Assembly (NCBI GenBank): GCA_963751695.1 | Contig: CAVVVP010000002.1 | Coordinates: 62,001-126,000, forward strand | Direction of reading: 5' to 3' | Length of the DNA stretch: 64,000 bases | From: SZUA-22 sp963751695 | Lineage (GTDB): Bacteria; Bacteroidota; Ignavibacteria; Ignavibacteriales; Melioribacteraceae | In this document: positions 9,270 through 18,242 of the stretch, piece after piece | How the letters are laid out: each line of letters begins with the position of its first letter | Position numbering within the stretch: position 1 is the stretch's first letter | The notes under the pieces: generated by a model | What the model saw: the letters and a program-made list of their open reading frames with translations, nothing else | What the model was told of the DNA's origin: nothing | Databases searched by the model: none | Made by a program: the position numbers and the translations under genes

Positions 9270-12200
9270 ATGGAAAACAATACTAATAATTATCAGATTG
9301 ATAATAAATTTCGAAAGGTTTTCTTTAGGATAGTAAAAATCAGCTTTGGAGTTTTGCTTTCCTTTTTTGTTGTCGCCACTCTCTTGTTATATATATTCAA
9401 AGATGAGATTGGTAAAACTATTCTCTTAAGTGTCAATAAGGATATATCAGGATTACTAACAGTTCAAGAATTTTCTGTTCATCCATTTGCTCAGTTCCCT
9501 AATATTTCTCTTGGACTAAAAAACATTACATTATTAGAAGATCGCCTTAAAACACAAAATGATTCAACGAACTCCATCCTCAATATTAGGAGGGTTTATA
9601 TTGCTTTTGACATAGTTGAACTGATTAAGGGCAACATCGATCTTTCTAGAGTCACAATCGCGGAAGGCGCAGTTAATATAAATACAAATACTGATAGTAC
9701 AATCAACATTGTAAACACATTCAACAAAACTTCAGAGCCTCCGAAACAAGATATTTTAATAGAAAAAACTGAGGAAATACTTGAGATCAACGTTGAAGAA
9801 TTTATACTCGACGACATATTATTAACATTCCATAATAGCATTGAACAGAGACATTCTTCTTTTAAGATAAAGGAATTTAAAACTTCACTCTCTCGTAAAA
9901 CCGATGAGAGCCACATTTCGATAGATGCAATTCTCGACTTAATAAGTTTTGAAACTGATGGGAAATTGGTTACCGGGAATAATATGTTGTTAGTTAACGC
10001 GGATCTTCATCACAATAGAATTAGTAACTTTGTTACCATAATGCCAAGCTGGTTTGTATTTGATAGAACACAATTTAATTTTAGCGGTACATTAAATTTG
10101 GAAGATGATGGTTATTTGAATATGGAGATAAACGGATCTGACAGAAAACTCAATTTCCTTTCTTTGTTGCTAAATGATGAAGCCTTAAATCTAAATACTA
10201 GGCAAAAAGAAGACGCAAATCTTTATTTTGAAGGTACAATTGAAGGAAAAACTATCTCGAGCTTCCCGAATATGATATTCAAATTTGGGGCAAGCAATGT
10301 TAATTTACAAATTCCAGAATTAGATCAATCAATAAGTGAACTAAACTTTGATGGACATTTCTCTTCAAGAGGTAATACTCTAAGCGGGGCAAAATTCACT
10401 ATCAATGATTTTAATGCTATCCTTCCAGAAGGTAAGACTAGCGGTAAACTTGAGTTTCAGAATTTTAATTCACCAACTCTTGATCTAGAGTTGCTCTTAG
10501 AAACTGAGGTCAGTTGGATCGATAATGTTTTCCAATTGAATTCTTTTGAGAACTTAGCGGGCAAGCTCCAATTGAGCGCTGATATTGAAGGCAGCTTTAG
10601 TACAGAAGAGCAAAAATTTAATTTTGAGAAAGCAAATTCCACACTGGAATTTACCGAGATAGCTTTCAATGTTCCCGAAATCATTTCTGTTAAGAACATG
10701 GATGGTATTATTGAGCAGACCGGGAAAAACATAAAATTGAATACTTTGAGTATAACCACTGAGGATTCCGATTTATTACTTAGTGGTAATATGGAAAATG
10801 TAACTGATCTTTTTTTCAATAATGATTCTCAGCTTTCTGGAAGTATTACGCTTAAATCAGATAAGTTTGTATTCCCAGAGCTATTCGCTTTCGATACTTC
10901 CGCAGCTCGTGATTTTCCTTATACAATTCATGAACTAGATGTTCATGCAAGTGCTATATCATCAACGAAGAAATTTCAAGAATTTGAAGATTTCCCGGCA
11001 ATCGATTTTGAAATATTTCATCTAAATGGAAATTTCGAGGAACTTCCAGACGTAAGAATTAGTAGTAGTTCCGTAAAGATTTTTGAGGATATATTTGGCT
11101 TCAATCTCACCTTCGATCCTCTTGATATTAACTTATCTAAAGGTAATATGCTTCTTAGAGGTTCTTACAATGGCTCTCCAAATTATCCTTATAAAATTAA
11201 AAGTGATGCTTTTTTGAACGATTTTTACTTGCTCGATTTTCTTCAGCAGTTTGAAATGGATCTAGATACCTCTTCAGTTTTCAATGGCAACCTAGATGGA
11301 TCGTTTTTTACAGAAGTTGAATTTTCAAAAGATTCAATAATGTTTGATAATTTCAATTTTTCAAAAGGCAATTTGGCTTATAACAAAACTAATCGCAGTG
11401 ATACTATTACCTTCAAAGAACTTGAACTTAATCTCAAAGAAGTTAATTACGATTTAGAGAAAAATTCCAATCCCCTTGCTACCTTGACTACTAGCGGTTT
11501 TATAAAAGCTGATAAATTCACGACAACAGATACAAAAATGCAATATATTTTTGCTGATCTATCTATCAGTAATGGTGCTTATAGAATAGTTCCTAGTAAG
11601 AATAAACCTTATAATCATGGGGATGATGGATTTATAGAATTGAACCCTTGGGATGAAACACCACATTATGGGATAAAATATTTAATCAAAGATTTCCCGA
11701 TTGAAAATATGCTGGAAACATTCATGGAAGATTCTTTATTGACAGGGAAAATTGATCTCAAGCTTGATGTTACCATGAAAGGAGACGGTTGGGCAGAAAT
11801 TTTAACAGAACTTGAGGGTGAGATTTCAATGATAGGGCAGGATCTGACATTAAAAGGAGTGGACATTGATATTCTTCTGAATAAATTCGAAAGAAGTCAA
11901 AACTTTACGTTACTAGATGTAAGTGCCGTTTTACTCACCGGACCAATTGGCTTAGCGGTTACGAAAGGTAGTGACGTTGCCATGCTTGTTGTCACCAATT
12001 CGGGAGAATCCACTAAAATACCTAAATTAGTCTCAAATTGGAAAATCGACGAAGGTATTTTGACCATGGAGGATGTCGCATTCAGTACTCAAAAAAATAG
12101 AGTAGCATCAAAGGGTTCATTGGACTTAAGTGAACAGACTGCTGATGTAACCTTTGCTGTCTTAAATGAGAAAGGTTGCAGTAAGATTAGTCAAACTGTA

Positions 12201-12347
12201 TCCGGTCAATTCTCCGATCCTAAGTTTGGTGATGTGAAAGTACTTAAAACTCTCCTTGGTCCAATAACAAATCTTTGGAATTCAATTGTTGGATCTGACT
12301 GCGAAACCTTCTACACAGGAAGCGTTGAACACCCAGTTTCAGAATAA
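9270..12347 (+). CDS. AsmA-family inner-membrane protein
   Basis: This 1025-residue protein has one N-terminal membrane helix (about residues 24-43, FGVLLSFFVVATLLLYIF), after which the bulk is periplasmic. The segment ISGLLTVQEFSVHPFAQFPNISLGL is the AsmA N-terminal signature, and the C-terminal region from about residue 900 (MEDVAFSTQKNRVASKGSLD) matches the AsmA C-terminal domain. Relatives such as AsmA, TamB and YhdP form long hydrophobic grooves that carry phospholipids between membranes. A second member lies at 21587-24202. No clear ribosome site precedes the ATG, which is common in this group. It converges with the DUF302 gene two bases downstream. Confidence 0.82.
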   Translation: MENNTNNYQIDNKFRKVFFRIVKISFGVLLSFFVVATLLLYIFKDEIGKTILLSVNKDISGLLTVQEFSVHPFAQFPNISLGLKNITLLEDRLKTQNDSTNSILNIRRVYIAFDIVELIKGNIDLSRVTIAEGAVNINTNTDSTINIVNTFNKTSEPPKQDILIEKTEEILEINVEEFILDDILLTFHNSIEQRHSSFKIKEFKTSLSRKTDESHISIDAILDLISFETDGKLVTGNNMLLVNADLHHNRISNFVTIMPSWFVFDRTQFNFSGTLNLEDDGYLNMEINGSDRKLNFLSLLLNDEALNLNTRQKEDANLYFEGTIEGKTISSFPNMIFKFGASNVNLQIPELDQSISELNFDGHFSSRGNTLSGAKFTINDFNAILPEGKTSGKLEFQNFNSPTLDLELLLETEVSWIDNVFQLNSFENLAGKLQLSADIEGSFSTEEQKFNFEKANSTLEFTEIAFNVPEIISVKNMDGIIEQTGKNIKLNTLSITTEDSDLLLSGNMENVTDLFFNNDSQLSGSITLKSDKFVFPELFAFDTSAARDFPYTIHELDVHASAISSTKKFQEFEDFPAIDFEIFHLNGNFEELPDVRISSSSVKIFEDIFGFNLTFDPLDINLSKGNMLLRGSYNGSPNYPYKIKSDAFLNDFYLLDFLQQFEMDLDTSSVFNGNLDGSFFTEVEFSKDSIMFDNFNFSKGNLAYNKTNRSDTITFKELELNLKEVNYDLEKNSNPLATLTTSGFIKADKFTTTDTKMQYIFADLSISNGAYRIVPSKNKPYNHGDDGFIELNPWDETPHYGIKYLIKDFPIENMLETFMEDSLLTGKIDLKLDVTMKGDGWAEILTELEGEISMIGQDLTLKGVDIDILLNKFERSQNFTLLDVSAVLLTGPIGLAVTKGSDVAMLVVTNSGESTKIPKLVSNWKIDEGILTMEDVAFSTQKNRVASKGSLDLSEQTADVTFAVLNEKGCSKISQTVSGQFSDPKFGDVKVLKTLLGPITNLWNSIVGSDCETFYTGSVEHPVSE

Positions 12348-12349
12348 AC

Positions 12350-12745
12350 TCAAATTGCAGCAAACACTCTCTGTAATTTTCCAGAAACGCTATTCATTAC
12401 TTCTCTAAGTTCTTCGTTGTCTGTTGCTCCTAGCATTTCTGCTGGATTAACTAATGAAACAACTGTCTTTTCATCATCATCCACATATACGATTACATTA
12501 CATGGGAGAAGCAATCCAATCTGCTCTTCGCTTGTAATTGCTTTGTATGCTGATGGAGGATGGCAAGCTCCAAGAATAATATATGGTTTGAAGTCCACAT
12601 CTAGCTTTTTCTTGAATGTTGCTTTAACATCAATTTCTGTTAAGATACCAAATCCTTCTTTACTCAATTCTTCAGAAACTTTTACAACAGCTTCATCATA
12701 ACTCAACTCTAGAATTTTGGAAAAACCAAATTTACTTGCTTTCAT
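12350..12745 (-). CDS. DUF302 family protein
   Basis: A 131-residue cytoplasmic protein with the DUF302 hallmark ILGACHPPSAYKAI followed by GLLLPCNVIVYVDD. The two Cys in these motifs are conserved in the family, whose function is not established. A ribosome site (GGAGT) lies 6 bases upstream of the ATG. It stands alone, facing the AsmA gene. Confidence 0.9.
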   Translation of the reverse strand: MKASKFGFSKILELSYDEAVVKVSEELSKEGFGILTEIDVKATFKKKLDVDFKPYIILGACHPPSAYKAITSEEQIGLLLPCNVIVYVDDDEKTVVSLVNPAEMLGATDNEELREVMNSVSGKLQRVFAAI

Positions 12746-12763
12746 TTTTACTCCATAATATTA

Positions 12764-13057
12764 TTATTTTGACCAAATTTTGTTTTTATTAGATGGTTTC
12801 CAAGTTGAATTGGATTCAAAATAGTTCCATAATAATTTTGATACTTCCCTAATCAGCGCATAACCTGCATTATCAGTTTCCCAACTCGTATCTTTCTGAT
12901 TATTTGTGATTACGGAAAATACATAATCTCCAGAAGGAGCGTTGACTAAAACAACTTCAGACCTCGATTGACTTACCGAACCTTGTTTTGATGCAGCTTG
13001 AACATATGGAGGAATTTGTGAAAGAGCCTCACCATTCCAGAAAATGATTTGATGAAA
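12764..13057 (-). pseudogene. remnant of a class A beta-lactamase-like serine hydrolase (C-terminal part)
   Basis: On the minus strand a frame of about 97 codons ends at the stop 12764-12766 but has no start codon; a TAA lies directly upstream of it. The translated sequence contains SKQGSVSQSRSEVVLV, equivalent to the KTG(S) box and its following strand in class A beta-lactamase-type hydrolases, then GDYVFSVITNNQKDTSWETD and a C-terminal helix (IREVSKLLWNYFE). The N-terminal two thirds, with the SxxK and SDN-like motifs, are missing. The fragment ends at the same point where a second gene remnant on the other strand begins, so one deletion probably truncated both. Confidence 0.65.
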
Positions 13058-13061
13058 TTAC

Positions 13062-13282
13062 CATTTAAAAGATGTTTACGCATACAGACCGGGATATATT
13101 CAATCGATCAAGGGATAAAAAACAATTATAAGATTTACAAAATTTTCTCGCCATTTTATCCATCATTGGAAAAACTATTGCCTAAATATGTTTGAACGCT
13201 AGAGGAAATTGGAAATTCTATGACCTATGTAACTCAAAATGGATGTGACAAGAAAGTGTTGGAAATTGTAGACATAAGATAA
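13062..13282 (+). pseudogene. remnant of a NAD-dependent epimerase/reductase-like gene (C-terminal part)
   Basis: The + strand encodes, in two frames, LKDVYAYRPGYIQSIKG and then KNNYKIYKIFSPFYPSLEKL..PKYV, an in-frame TGA at 13193-13195, and TLEEIGNSMTYVTQNG followed by KKVLEIVDIR. The RPGYIQ..KG pattern and the terminal LE..DI segment recall the end of small NAD(P)-binding epimerase-like Rossmann proteins. A one-base frameshift near 13115 and the internal stop show decay, and the N-terminal nucleotide-binding half is absent. A strong hairpin immediately follows the old stop codon, consistent with a former gene end. Confidence 0.5.
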
Positions 13283-13309
13283 ACAGGAAAAGCATAGCTT
13301 TTCCTGTTT
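13281..13309. terminator. bidirectional hairpin terminator
   Basis: AAACAGGAAAAGC and GCTTTTCCTGTTT form a 13-bp stem with an ATA loop. It sits between the end of the epimerase remnant (rightward) and the end of the lipoprotein gene (leftward), so it can serve both strands. Confidence 0.75.
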
Positions 13310-13328
13310 ATAAATTTAATCATAATAT

Positions 13329-15464
13329 CTACTCTCTTTTGTATAACTTAATTTCTAAAAAGCTGTTGTTATTACAATTAATTGATGTAACTGTTGTTTC
13401 ATTACCCTGGAAATTTTGATCATAAGAGTAGTGTGTAACATTTCCACATGTTTGAATACCTGAAACTTTAAAAACCCCATTATCAGAATCATAAACGGGA
13501 ATACCTATTGCTTCAATAACTGTTTTATGAGTTGATGCAGGTGAATCAGTCCTATACCAAGATGTCCAATCAAGCAGAAGTATCGAATCACCATCTTCGC
13601 TTAATACAACTTCCATAGTGTCGGCAAAAACATAAAACTCCCTTTTTGCGACAAACCGGTTTCCAAACATTTCTCCATCTACAGACAAAGGCTCTATTGT
13701 TTCTTGTTCAAATGTACTACCATCTTCTCGTTCATAAAATTTATTTACATATAGCTGTAGTTCACAATAATTATAGTCAAACTCACCATTTCCTGCGCCA
13801 CCTTCATAATCATCATCGATTTTTACTTCCAAATTAATATCAGATTCTTCCCAATATGGCGGCACGCCAAAACCATTAACAAGAACTATTAAAAATTGAC
13901 GCATATTATTGTCATAATATTCCTTTAGGTTTGGAATAACAAAATCTTGAGCATGAGCTGTCTCTAAGTAAATTGTTTCATCATTTTGAATTCCGAATAC
14001 TACTAACGACAGAGCATCGAGTGTGTTGGTTCCACTCATACTAAGCGTCATATCATAGCTTTCATCTATCGGCGAGTAATTCAAGTTTATTTTGAAAAGT
14101 TTGGCCGAAAGATCTCTATATGGGGCACTTGGATCAAATAATTTTGAAGTATCATTGACACTATTTATATTCCAGTCATAATCAGCATTATTTATAAAAC
14201 TATTTTGGGGCAATTCATATATTTCACCGGCCAAATATTTTTTGTAAAAATCCGGCAGCCAATCTACAACATTACCATTAATAGTTTTTAACAAGGCAAC
14301 AATGGGATCTGTATCCTCATTTGTATTCGAATGCATTTTCTTAAGCCCTTTCATCCCAAATAATTCCTCATCCTCAGTCAAATATTTTAAGATAGAAGAC
14401 AATCCAATAAAATGGCTGTTTTCAATATCTTTATAGCCCTGCAATCCCTCAAAAGGCTCCATAAAATGCATATCAAAATTTTCAGGGTATTTAAATTCAG
14501 AATCAGTAAAAAACTCTTCTGCCCAACTTTCTATTGTCTTCTCAAATTCTCCCAAGTTCTTATAATGAATCATTTCTGAATTAAGAATTATATTTCCTAA
14601 ATTTTTCTTAATTTGATCAGAATTATTTTGTAATATGTGATCAATATCAACGTAAAAGTACAGTTGCTGTGGTCCTCCAATTAGGCTATACCATCCGTAA
14701 ACTGCTTTTTCTCCAGGAAGATATTTAATAATTACAGTTTGATTTTTTGGTTTTGGATAAAATGAAAAGTCTAAGTCGTTACTAATAATGTTGAAAACAT
14801 CTTCAAAAATTTTCTCAACATTTACCATAAAAGATTCTAAAACAATAGGGTAATGAAATACAAAATTTTCACTTCTTTTTTCTTTATAGGAGGATATTAC
14901 CTTAACAACCATGTCAAGAGAACTATTATTTTCATTTGACTTGCTAGATGTGTTTTTTATTGCTCTAAGATTAATTCCCGGTATTTCGCTAATTAAGAAA
15001 CCGGAAGAGTCGGATGCTTCAAATAGATTATACTCGAATGAAGAATCAGAATTTGCTTCATCAAAGACATTATTCCCCAAAGCTATAAAACTATTACCCG
15101 AAAGTTGACTAGTATATCTTACTTTTATTTTAATTGTTTCTGAATAACTATTGGGTAAACCGATTATCTTAAATGATCCGGAAATTGTGTTTTCCCCAAA
15201 CGCACCATCATCCTCAATCTCAATAACAGAAATATCATGATTCCCATCAAAAGCTCCAGGAGGAATTGTAATTTTAATATCATCTTTTTCTATAGTACCA
15301 CCATCCATGCCAATAGTAACTGTATCTTTGGGCTTTTCACCATTCCCACCCTCTGGAGCTGTTGGGTCTTCGGTGCAGCCAAATGAAAATAGAAGTATCG
15401 CTGAAGTGATGATTAGACTAAAATAAAATTTTGAGCTTTGAACCAAATAACGCGATTGCATCAT
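13329..15464 (-). CDS. large lipoprotein with degenerate gluzincin-like peptidase domain
   Basis: The product (about 711 residues from the start chosen) carries a lipoprotein signal ending FSFGC (Cys 30) and a Pro/Gly/Glu-rich linker. A ZU5-like segment follows (GGTIEKDDIKITIPPGAF). The middle region (residues about 200-370) resembles secreted gluzincin peptidases: NSEMIHY stands where HExxH is expected, with WAEEFF downstream where the third zinc ligand usually lies. The first His is Ser here, so catalysis is doubtful. I do not recognise the C-terminal half. The ATG at 15462-15464 is preferred to upstream starts because GAGG precedes it and the signal peptide then has a normal length. It is probably outer-membrane anchored; function unknown. 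Confidence 0.65.
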   Translation of the reverse strand: MMQSRYLVQSSKFYFSLIITSAILLFSFGCTEDPTAPEGGNGEKPKDTVTIGMDGGTIEKDDIKITIPPGAFDGNHDISVIEIEDDGAFGENTISGSFKIIGLPNSYSETIKIKVRYTSQLSGNSFIALGNNVFDEANSDSSFEYNLFEASDSSGFLISEIPGINLRAIKNTSSKSNENNSSLDMVVKVISSYKEKRSENFVFHYPIVLESFMVNVEKIFEDVFNIISNDLDFSFYPKPKNQTVIIKYLPGEKAVYGWYSLIGGPQQLYFYVDIDHILQNNSDQIKKNLGNIILNSEMIHYKNLGEFEKTIESWAEEFFTDSEFKYPENFDMHFMEPFEGLQGYKDIENSHFIGLSSILKYLTEDEELFGMKGLKKMHSNTNEDTDPIVALLKTINGNVVDWLPDFYKKYLAGEIYELPQNSFINNADYDWNINSVNDTSKLFDPSAPYRDLSAKLFKINLNYSPIDESYDMTLSMSGTNTLDALSLVVFGIQNDETIYLETAHAQDFVIPNLKEYYDNNMRQFLIVLVNGFGVPPYWEESDINLEVKIDDDYEGGAGNGEFDYNYCELQLYVNKFYEREDGSTFEQETIEPLSVDGEMFGNRFVAKREFYVFADTMEVVLSEDGDSILLLDWTSWYRTDSPASTHKTVIEAIGIPVYDSDNGVFKVSGIQTCGNVTHYSYDQNFQGNETTVTSINCNNNSFLEIKLYKRE

Positions 15465-15660
15465 GATCGGGTACCTCATTTTAGGAATTAAGCTAAAATA
15501 AGATAAAAGTAATTTAAATTCAAAAGTAAATCTAAACGAAAAAAATTCCATCGTATTCATCTTAATTTACTCGTTCTAAAAATATTTATTTTAAAATTGT
15601 AACCTTTTATTTTCTAAAATCGTCTAAAATGCAAATCTTTTCAAAAAATGAGATTTTAAA

Positions 15661-16608
15661 ATGAAAAAAGGCATTTTGACGATCTTCAATTCGGAAAATG
15701 AATTTTTCCAATTGACAAAAAACGCAAAACGAATCACCCATATCTCCTTATCTTCATTTATACTACCAGTAATTTTTTTAGTAATTGCTGCAGCACTTAC
15801 TCAATTCGTATTCGCCCCGCTTTATTTTGGAGATCCCAAATTAGCAAGTTCCTCGGCAAGAGAAGCTTTTGGACTCTATTCCTTGTTCTTTCTTCTGATT
15901 GTTATCGTTTATCTCTGGGTTAGATTTTTTGAACAAAGACCATTCCATACAATAGGTTTTACAAAGAATGGTGCTGCAAAAAAATATTTATTTGGATTTA
16001 CAACTGGAATAAGCATGAACATTACGGTTGTTGGTATTCTAGCAATTTTAGGATGTATTGAATTCAACAGAGAAACCATAGCAGTAACGGGCATCAGTGC
16101 TATTGGAGGAGTAGTGGTTTTTCTGTTTGCATACATTATACAAGGTGCATCTGAAGAAATATTAACCCGCGGATGGATGTTTCAGGTCATTGGAGCAAGA
16201 TATAAACCTTGGCTTGGAGTATTAATTACATCAATTTTATTTTCAATAATGCACCTTGGTAATGATGGGGTGAACATTTTTGCCGCGCTCAACATTTTTT
16301 TAATTGCAATACTGTTAAGTCTATTTGTAATGAAAGACAGTAGTTTATGGGGTGCTTGTGGGTTGCATTCAGCGTGGAACTGGACTTTGGGAAATGTATT
16401 CGGCCTCTCAGTAAGCGGTACCAAAGATAAAGTATCATTAATTAATTTGAGTACAACAGGCAATGAATTGATAAATGGTGGTGAGTTTGGAGTTGAAGGA
16501 AGTATTATTTTAACAATACTTTTAATCAGTCTGATCTCTGTAATCAGTGCATATCTACTAAGAAATAGGAAAATATTTGAGAGTAAAGAAATTACTTTTA
16601 ATAACTGA
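15661..16608 (+). CDS. CPBP family intramembrane metalloprotease
   Basis: A 315-residue membrane protein with about eight hydrophobic segments. It carries all three motifs of the CAAX protease/bacteriocin-processing (Abi, CPBP) family: EEILTR (E165, E166, R170), FSIMH (F194, H198) and HSAWN (H236, N240). These residues form the metal site within the membrane in Rce1-like proteases. Bacterial members act in prenyl-protein or peptide processing and bacteriocin self-immunity, but the substrate here is unknown. It is divergent from the large lipoprotein and convergent with the SRPBCC gene. Confidence 0.88.
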   Translation: MKKGILTIFNSENEFFQLTKNAKRITHISLSSFILPVIFLVIAAALTQFVFAPLYFGDPKLASSSAREAFGLYSLFFLLIVIVYLWVRFFEQRPFHTIGFTKNGAAKKYLFGFTTGISMNITVVGILAILGCIEFNRETIAVTGISAIGGVVVFLFAYIIQGASEEILTRGWMFQVIGARYKPWLGVLITSILFSIMHLGNDGVNIFAALNIFLIAILLSLFVMKDSSLWGACGLHSAWNWTLGNVFGLSVSGTKDKVSLINLSTTGNELINGGEFGVEGSIILTILLISLISVISAYLLRNRKIFESKEITFNN

Positions 16609-16632
16609 TGTGCTGGAAAAATATTTTCTAAT

Positions 16633-17070
16633 TCAGTTTTCTGTTAAATAATTATTCAAATTTTGTTTTATAAAATAATCCCAACCAGCAATACAGCTTT
16701 CTCTTTGGAATTCGGGTATATCTTCTTGAAAATCCTCAAGAATTACAATCGTCAGCCTTAACTTGGTCAGATTATCTTCCTCAAATAATTCAAATGCTGA
16801 TTTTGATTTACCAGAATAGCCTTCATATTCCCAACTATATTCTATCAATTTTAGTGGTTTAATTTTTGTAATTATCCACTTGTGTAAAAAATTCCTTTCA
16901 CCGCTTTCTATATTAAACTGAGTTTTGAATCCTAACTCAAGTTTAAATTCTGTAATGTTTTCAAAATACCACTTTCTCATCTGTTCAAGATCTGTAATCG
17001 ATTTCCAAACCGAATCTAAAGATCTATAGAAAGTTTGTTCTACAACTATCGGATTATCACTTGTTTTCAT
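16633..17070 (-). CDS. SRPBCC (AHSA1-like) domain protein
   Basis: A 145-residue single-domain protein of the START/Bet v1-like superfamily in its AHSA1 branch. It opens with a strand and VWKSITDLEQMRKWY, and ends with SCIAGWDYFIKQNLNNYL, the helix that closes the hydrophobic cavity in this family. Members bind small hydrophobic ligands or modulate partners; no specific ligand can be named. GGAG lies 6 bases before the ATG. It begins a run of small genes on the minus strand, with SnoaL-like and DUF4287 genes upstream. Confidence 0.83.
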   Translation of the reverse strand: MKTSDNPIVVEQTFYRSLDSVWKSITDLEQMRKWYFENITEFKLELGFKTQFNIESGERNFLHKWIITKIKPLKLIEYSWEYEGYSGKSKSAFELFEEDNLTKLRLTIVILEDFQEDIPEFQRESCIAGWDYFIKQNLNNYLTEN

Positions 17071-17132
17071 GGTATCTCCAATAAAGATATTTATTTAACC
17101 TTCTTTGAAAACAGCCTTGAGGCATATTAAGA

Positions 17133-17516
17133 CTAATACATTGTATTGTTATTTGCTGATATTTTAGGTATTTGCTGCATCGAATCCCAGTGCTCTAAGG
17201 TTTTTCCTTTCTGATCAAACCTAAAAAAATCCATAGTTACATACTCATCATTTCCAGGCCAAGTCTGATGTGTGTGGAGAGCTACTAAATTACCTTCAGC
17301 AACAGAACGTACAAATTCGATTGATTTATCAGAGTATTCCCTTGCCATTTTCTTAAAGTATTCGATAAATGGTTCTTTCCCATCACCGACTAATGGATTG
17401 TGTTGTATATATTCAGCGTCAACAAATAATTCTACTGCCCTTTTTGGATTCCCGTCATAGGCCATTTTATAAAATGAAATGGCGTTTTCTTTATTTTGGT
17501 TCAATTTTTCACTCAT
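17133..17516 (-). CDS. SnoaL-like / NTF2-like domain protein
   Basis: A 127-residue protein with the cone-shaped NTF2 fold of the SnoaL-like branch: an N-terminal helix (KENAISFYKMAYDGNPKRAV), then YIQHNPLVGDGKEPFIEYF and a beta-sheet with VALHTHQTW and FFRFDQKGKTLEHWD. The His/Asp residues lining the pocket in SnoaL cyclases are partly present (YIQHNP, EHWD), but the substrate is unknown. It lies 62 bases from the SRPBCC gene and 30 bases from the DUF4287 gene, so the three may share a transcript. Confidence 0.82.
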   Translation of the reverse strand: MSEKLNQNKENAISFYKMAYDGNPKRAVELFVDAEYIQHNPLVGDGKEPFIEYFKKMAREYSDKSIEFVRSVAEGNLVALHTHQTWPGNDEYVTMDFFRFDQKGKTLEHWDSMQQIPKISANNNTMY

Positions 17517-17546
17517 AGATATACTATAATCCTTTTTGCTTAAAGT

Positions 17547-18089
17547 TTATTCTGATTTTTCATAAGCTTCTTTCAGCCATTCTATTAATTGATTATCGAT
17601 TTGGTTGATATCTGATAATTGTACTCGGTGCGTACACATCGCTCCAAAAGGGCCTGAATTTTCAAGTCGGTCGGTTGTTGGTTTGTCTTTTATTTTTAAT
17701 CCTAAATCAATCCTGGTTTTAGTTGCGGGCTTTATTAATGCGAATTGTTTTTTCCGGATAAAACTTACACTTGCCTTTTTGGGTGTAATGGTTACGTCCT
17801 CTCCAAACTCTTTTACAACATTCAATAGTCTTTCGTATATAGGAAGCAAATCTTCTTTTCCCTTGTATTGAATTTTAACAAGGTCAGTTGAATCTTCCTT
17901 CTCCTCTTTCGATAATGTAACAATAGTATTAGCAAATCCGTGAGTTACATTATGTTCTTTTTTAAGAAAGTTCACAGCTTCTGAATGTTTACTGAAAGTC
18001 ATTGCTTTAAGCAGCGATTTCCACTCAACCAGAGATTTGCCCGTTTTTTCAGGCATATTGTCAATCATTGTTTGAAGTGCTTTATTCAT
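17547..18089 (-). CDS. DUF4287 / DUF5655 domain protein
   Basis: A 180-residue cytoplasmic protein in two parts. Residues 1-65 (MIDNMPEKTGKSLVEWKSLL, HGFANTIV) match DUF4287, a helical domain. Residues about 70-178 match DUF5655, with LLPIYERLLNVVKEFGEDV, TPKKASVSFIRKKQFALIKP and a C-terminal LIEWLKEAYE. The combination is common in stand-alone bacterial genes, but the function is not known. It probably forms a short transcript with the two genes downstream. Confidence 0.85.
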   Translation of the reverse strand: MNKALQTMIDNMPEKTGKSLVEWKSLLKAMTFSKHSEAVNFLKKEHNVTHGFANTIVTLSKEEKEDSTDLVKIQYKGKEDLLPIYERLLNVVKEFGEDVTITPKKASVSFIRKKQFALIKPATKTRIDLGLKIKDKPTTDRLENSGPFGAMCTHRVQLSDINQIDNQLIEWLKEAYEKSE

Positions 18090-18218
18090 AATTTCCCATT
18101 GGTTTTATAATTCCTAATTTATACGTCAAGCGTCTCTTTAACATTGTGAGCAACTACTAGATCTATTCCACCTTTCTTCCAATAAAAGAAGAGTAAAAGA
18201 AAATGATAAATATTGAGA

Positions 18219-18242
18219 ATAAAACTTTTAATAAATTAACTT
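18219..18242 (+). repeat. 24-bp direct repeat, copy 1 (end of adh)
   Basis: This 24-base AT-rich sequence, beginning ATAAAACTTTTAATAA, recurs exactly at 19411-19434. Copy 1 covers the stop codon and last residues of the alcohol dehydrogenase gene. Confidence 0.9.
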
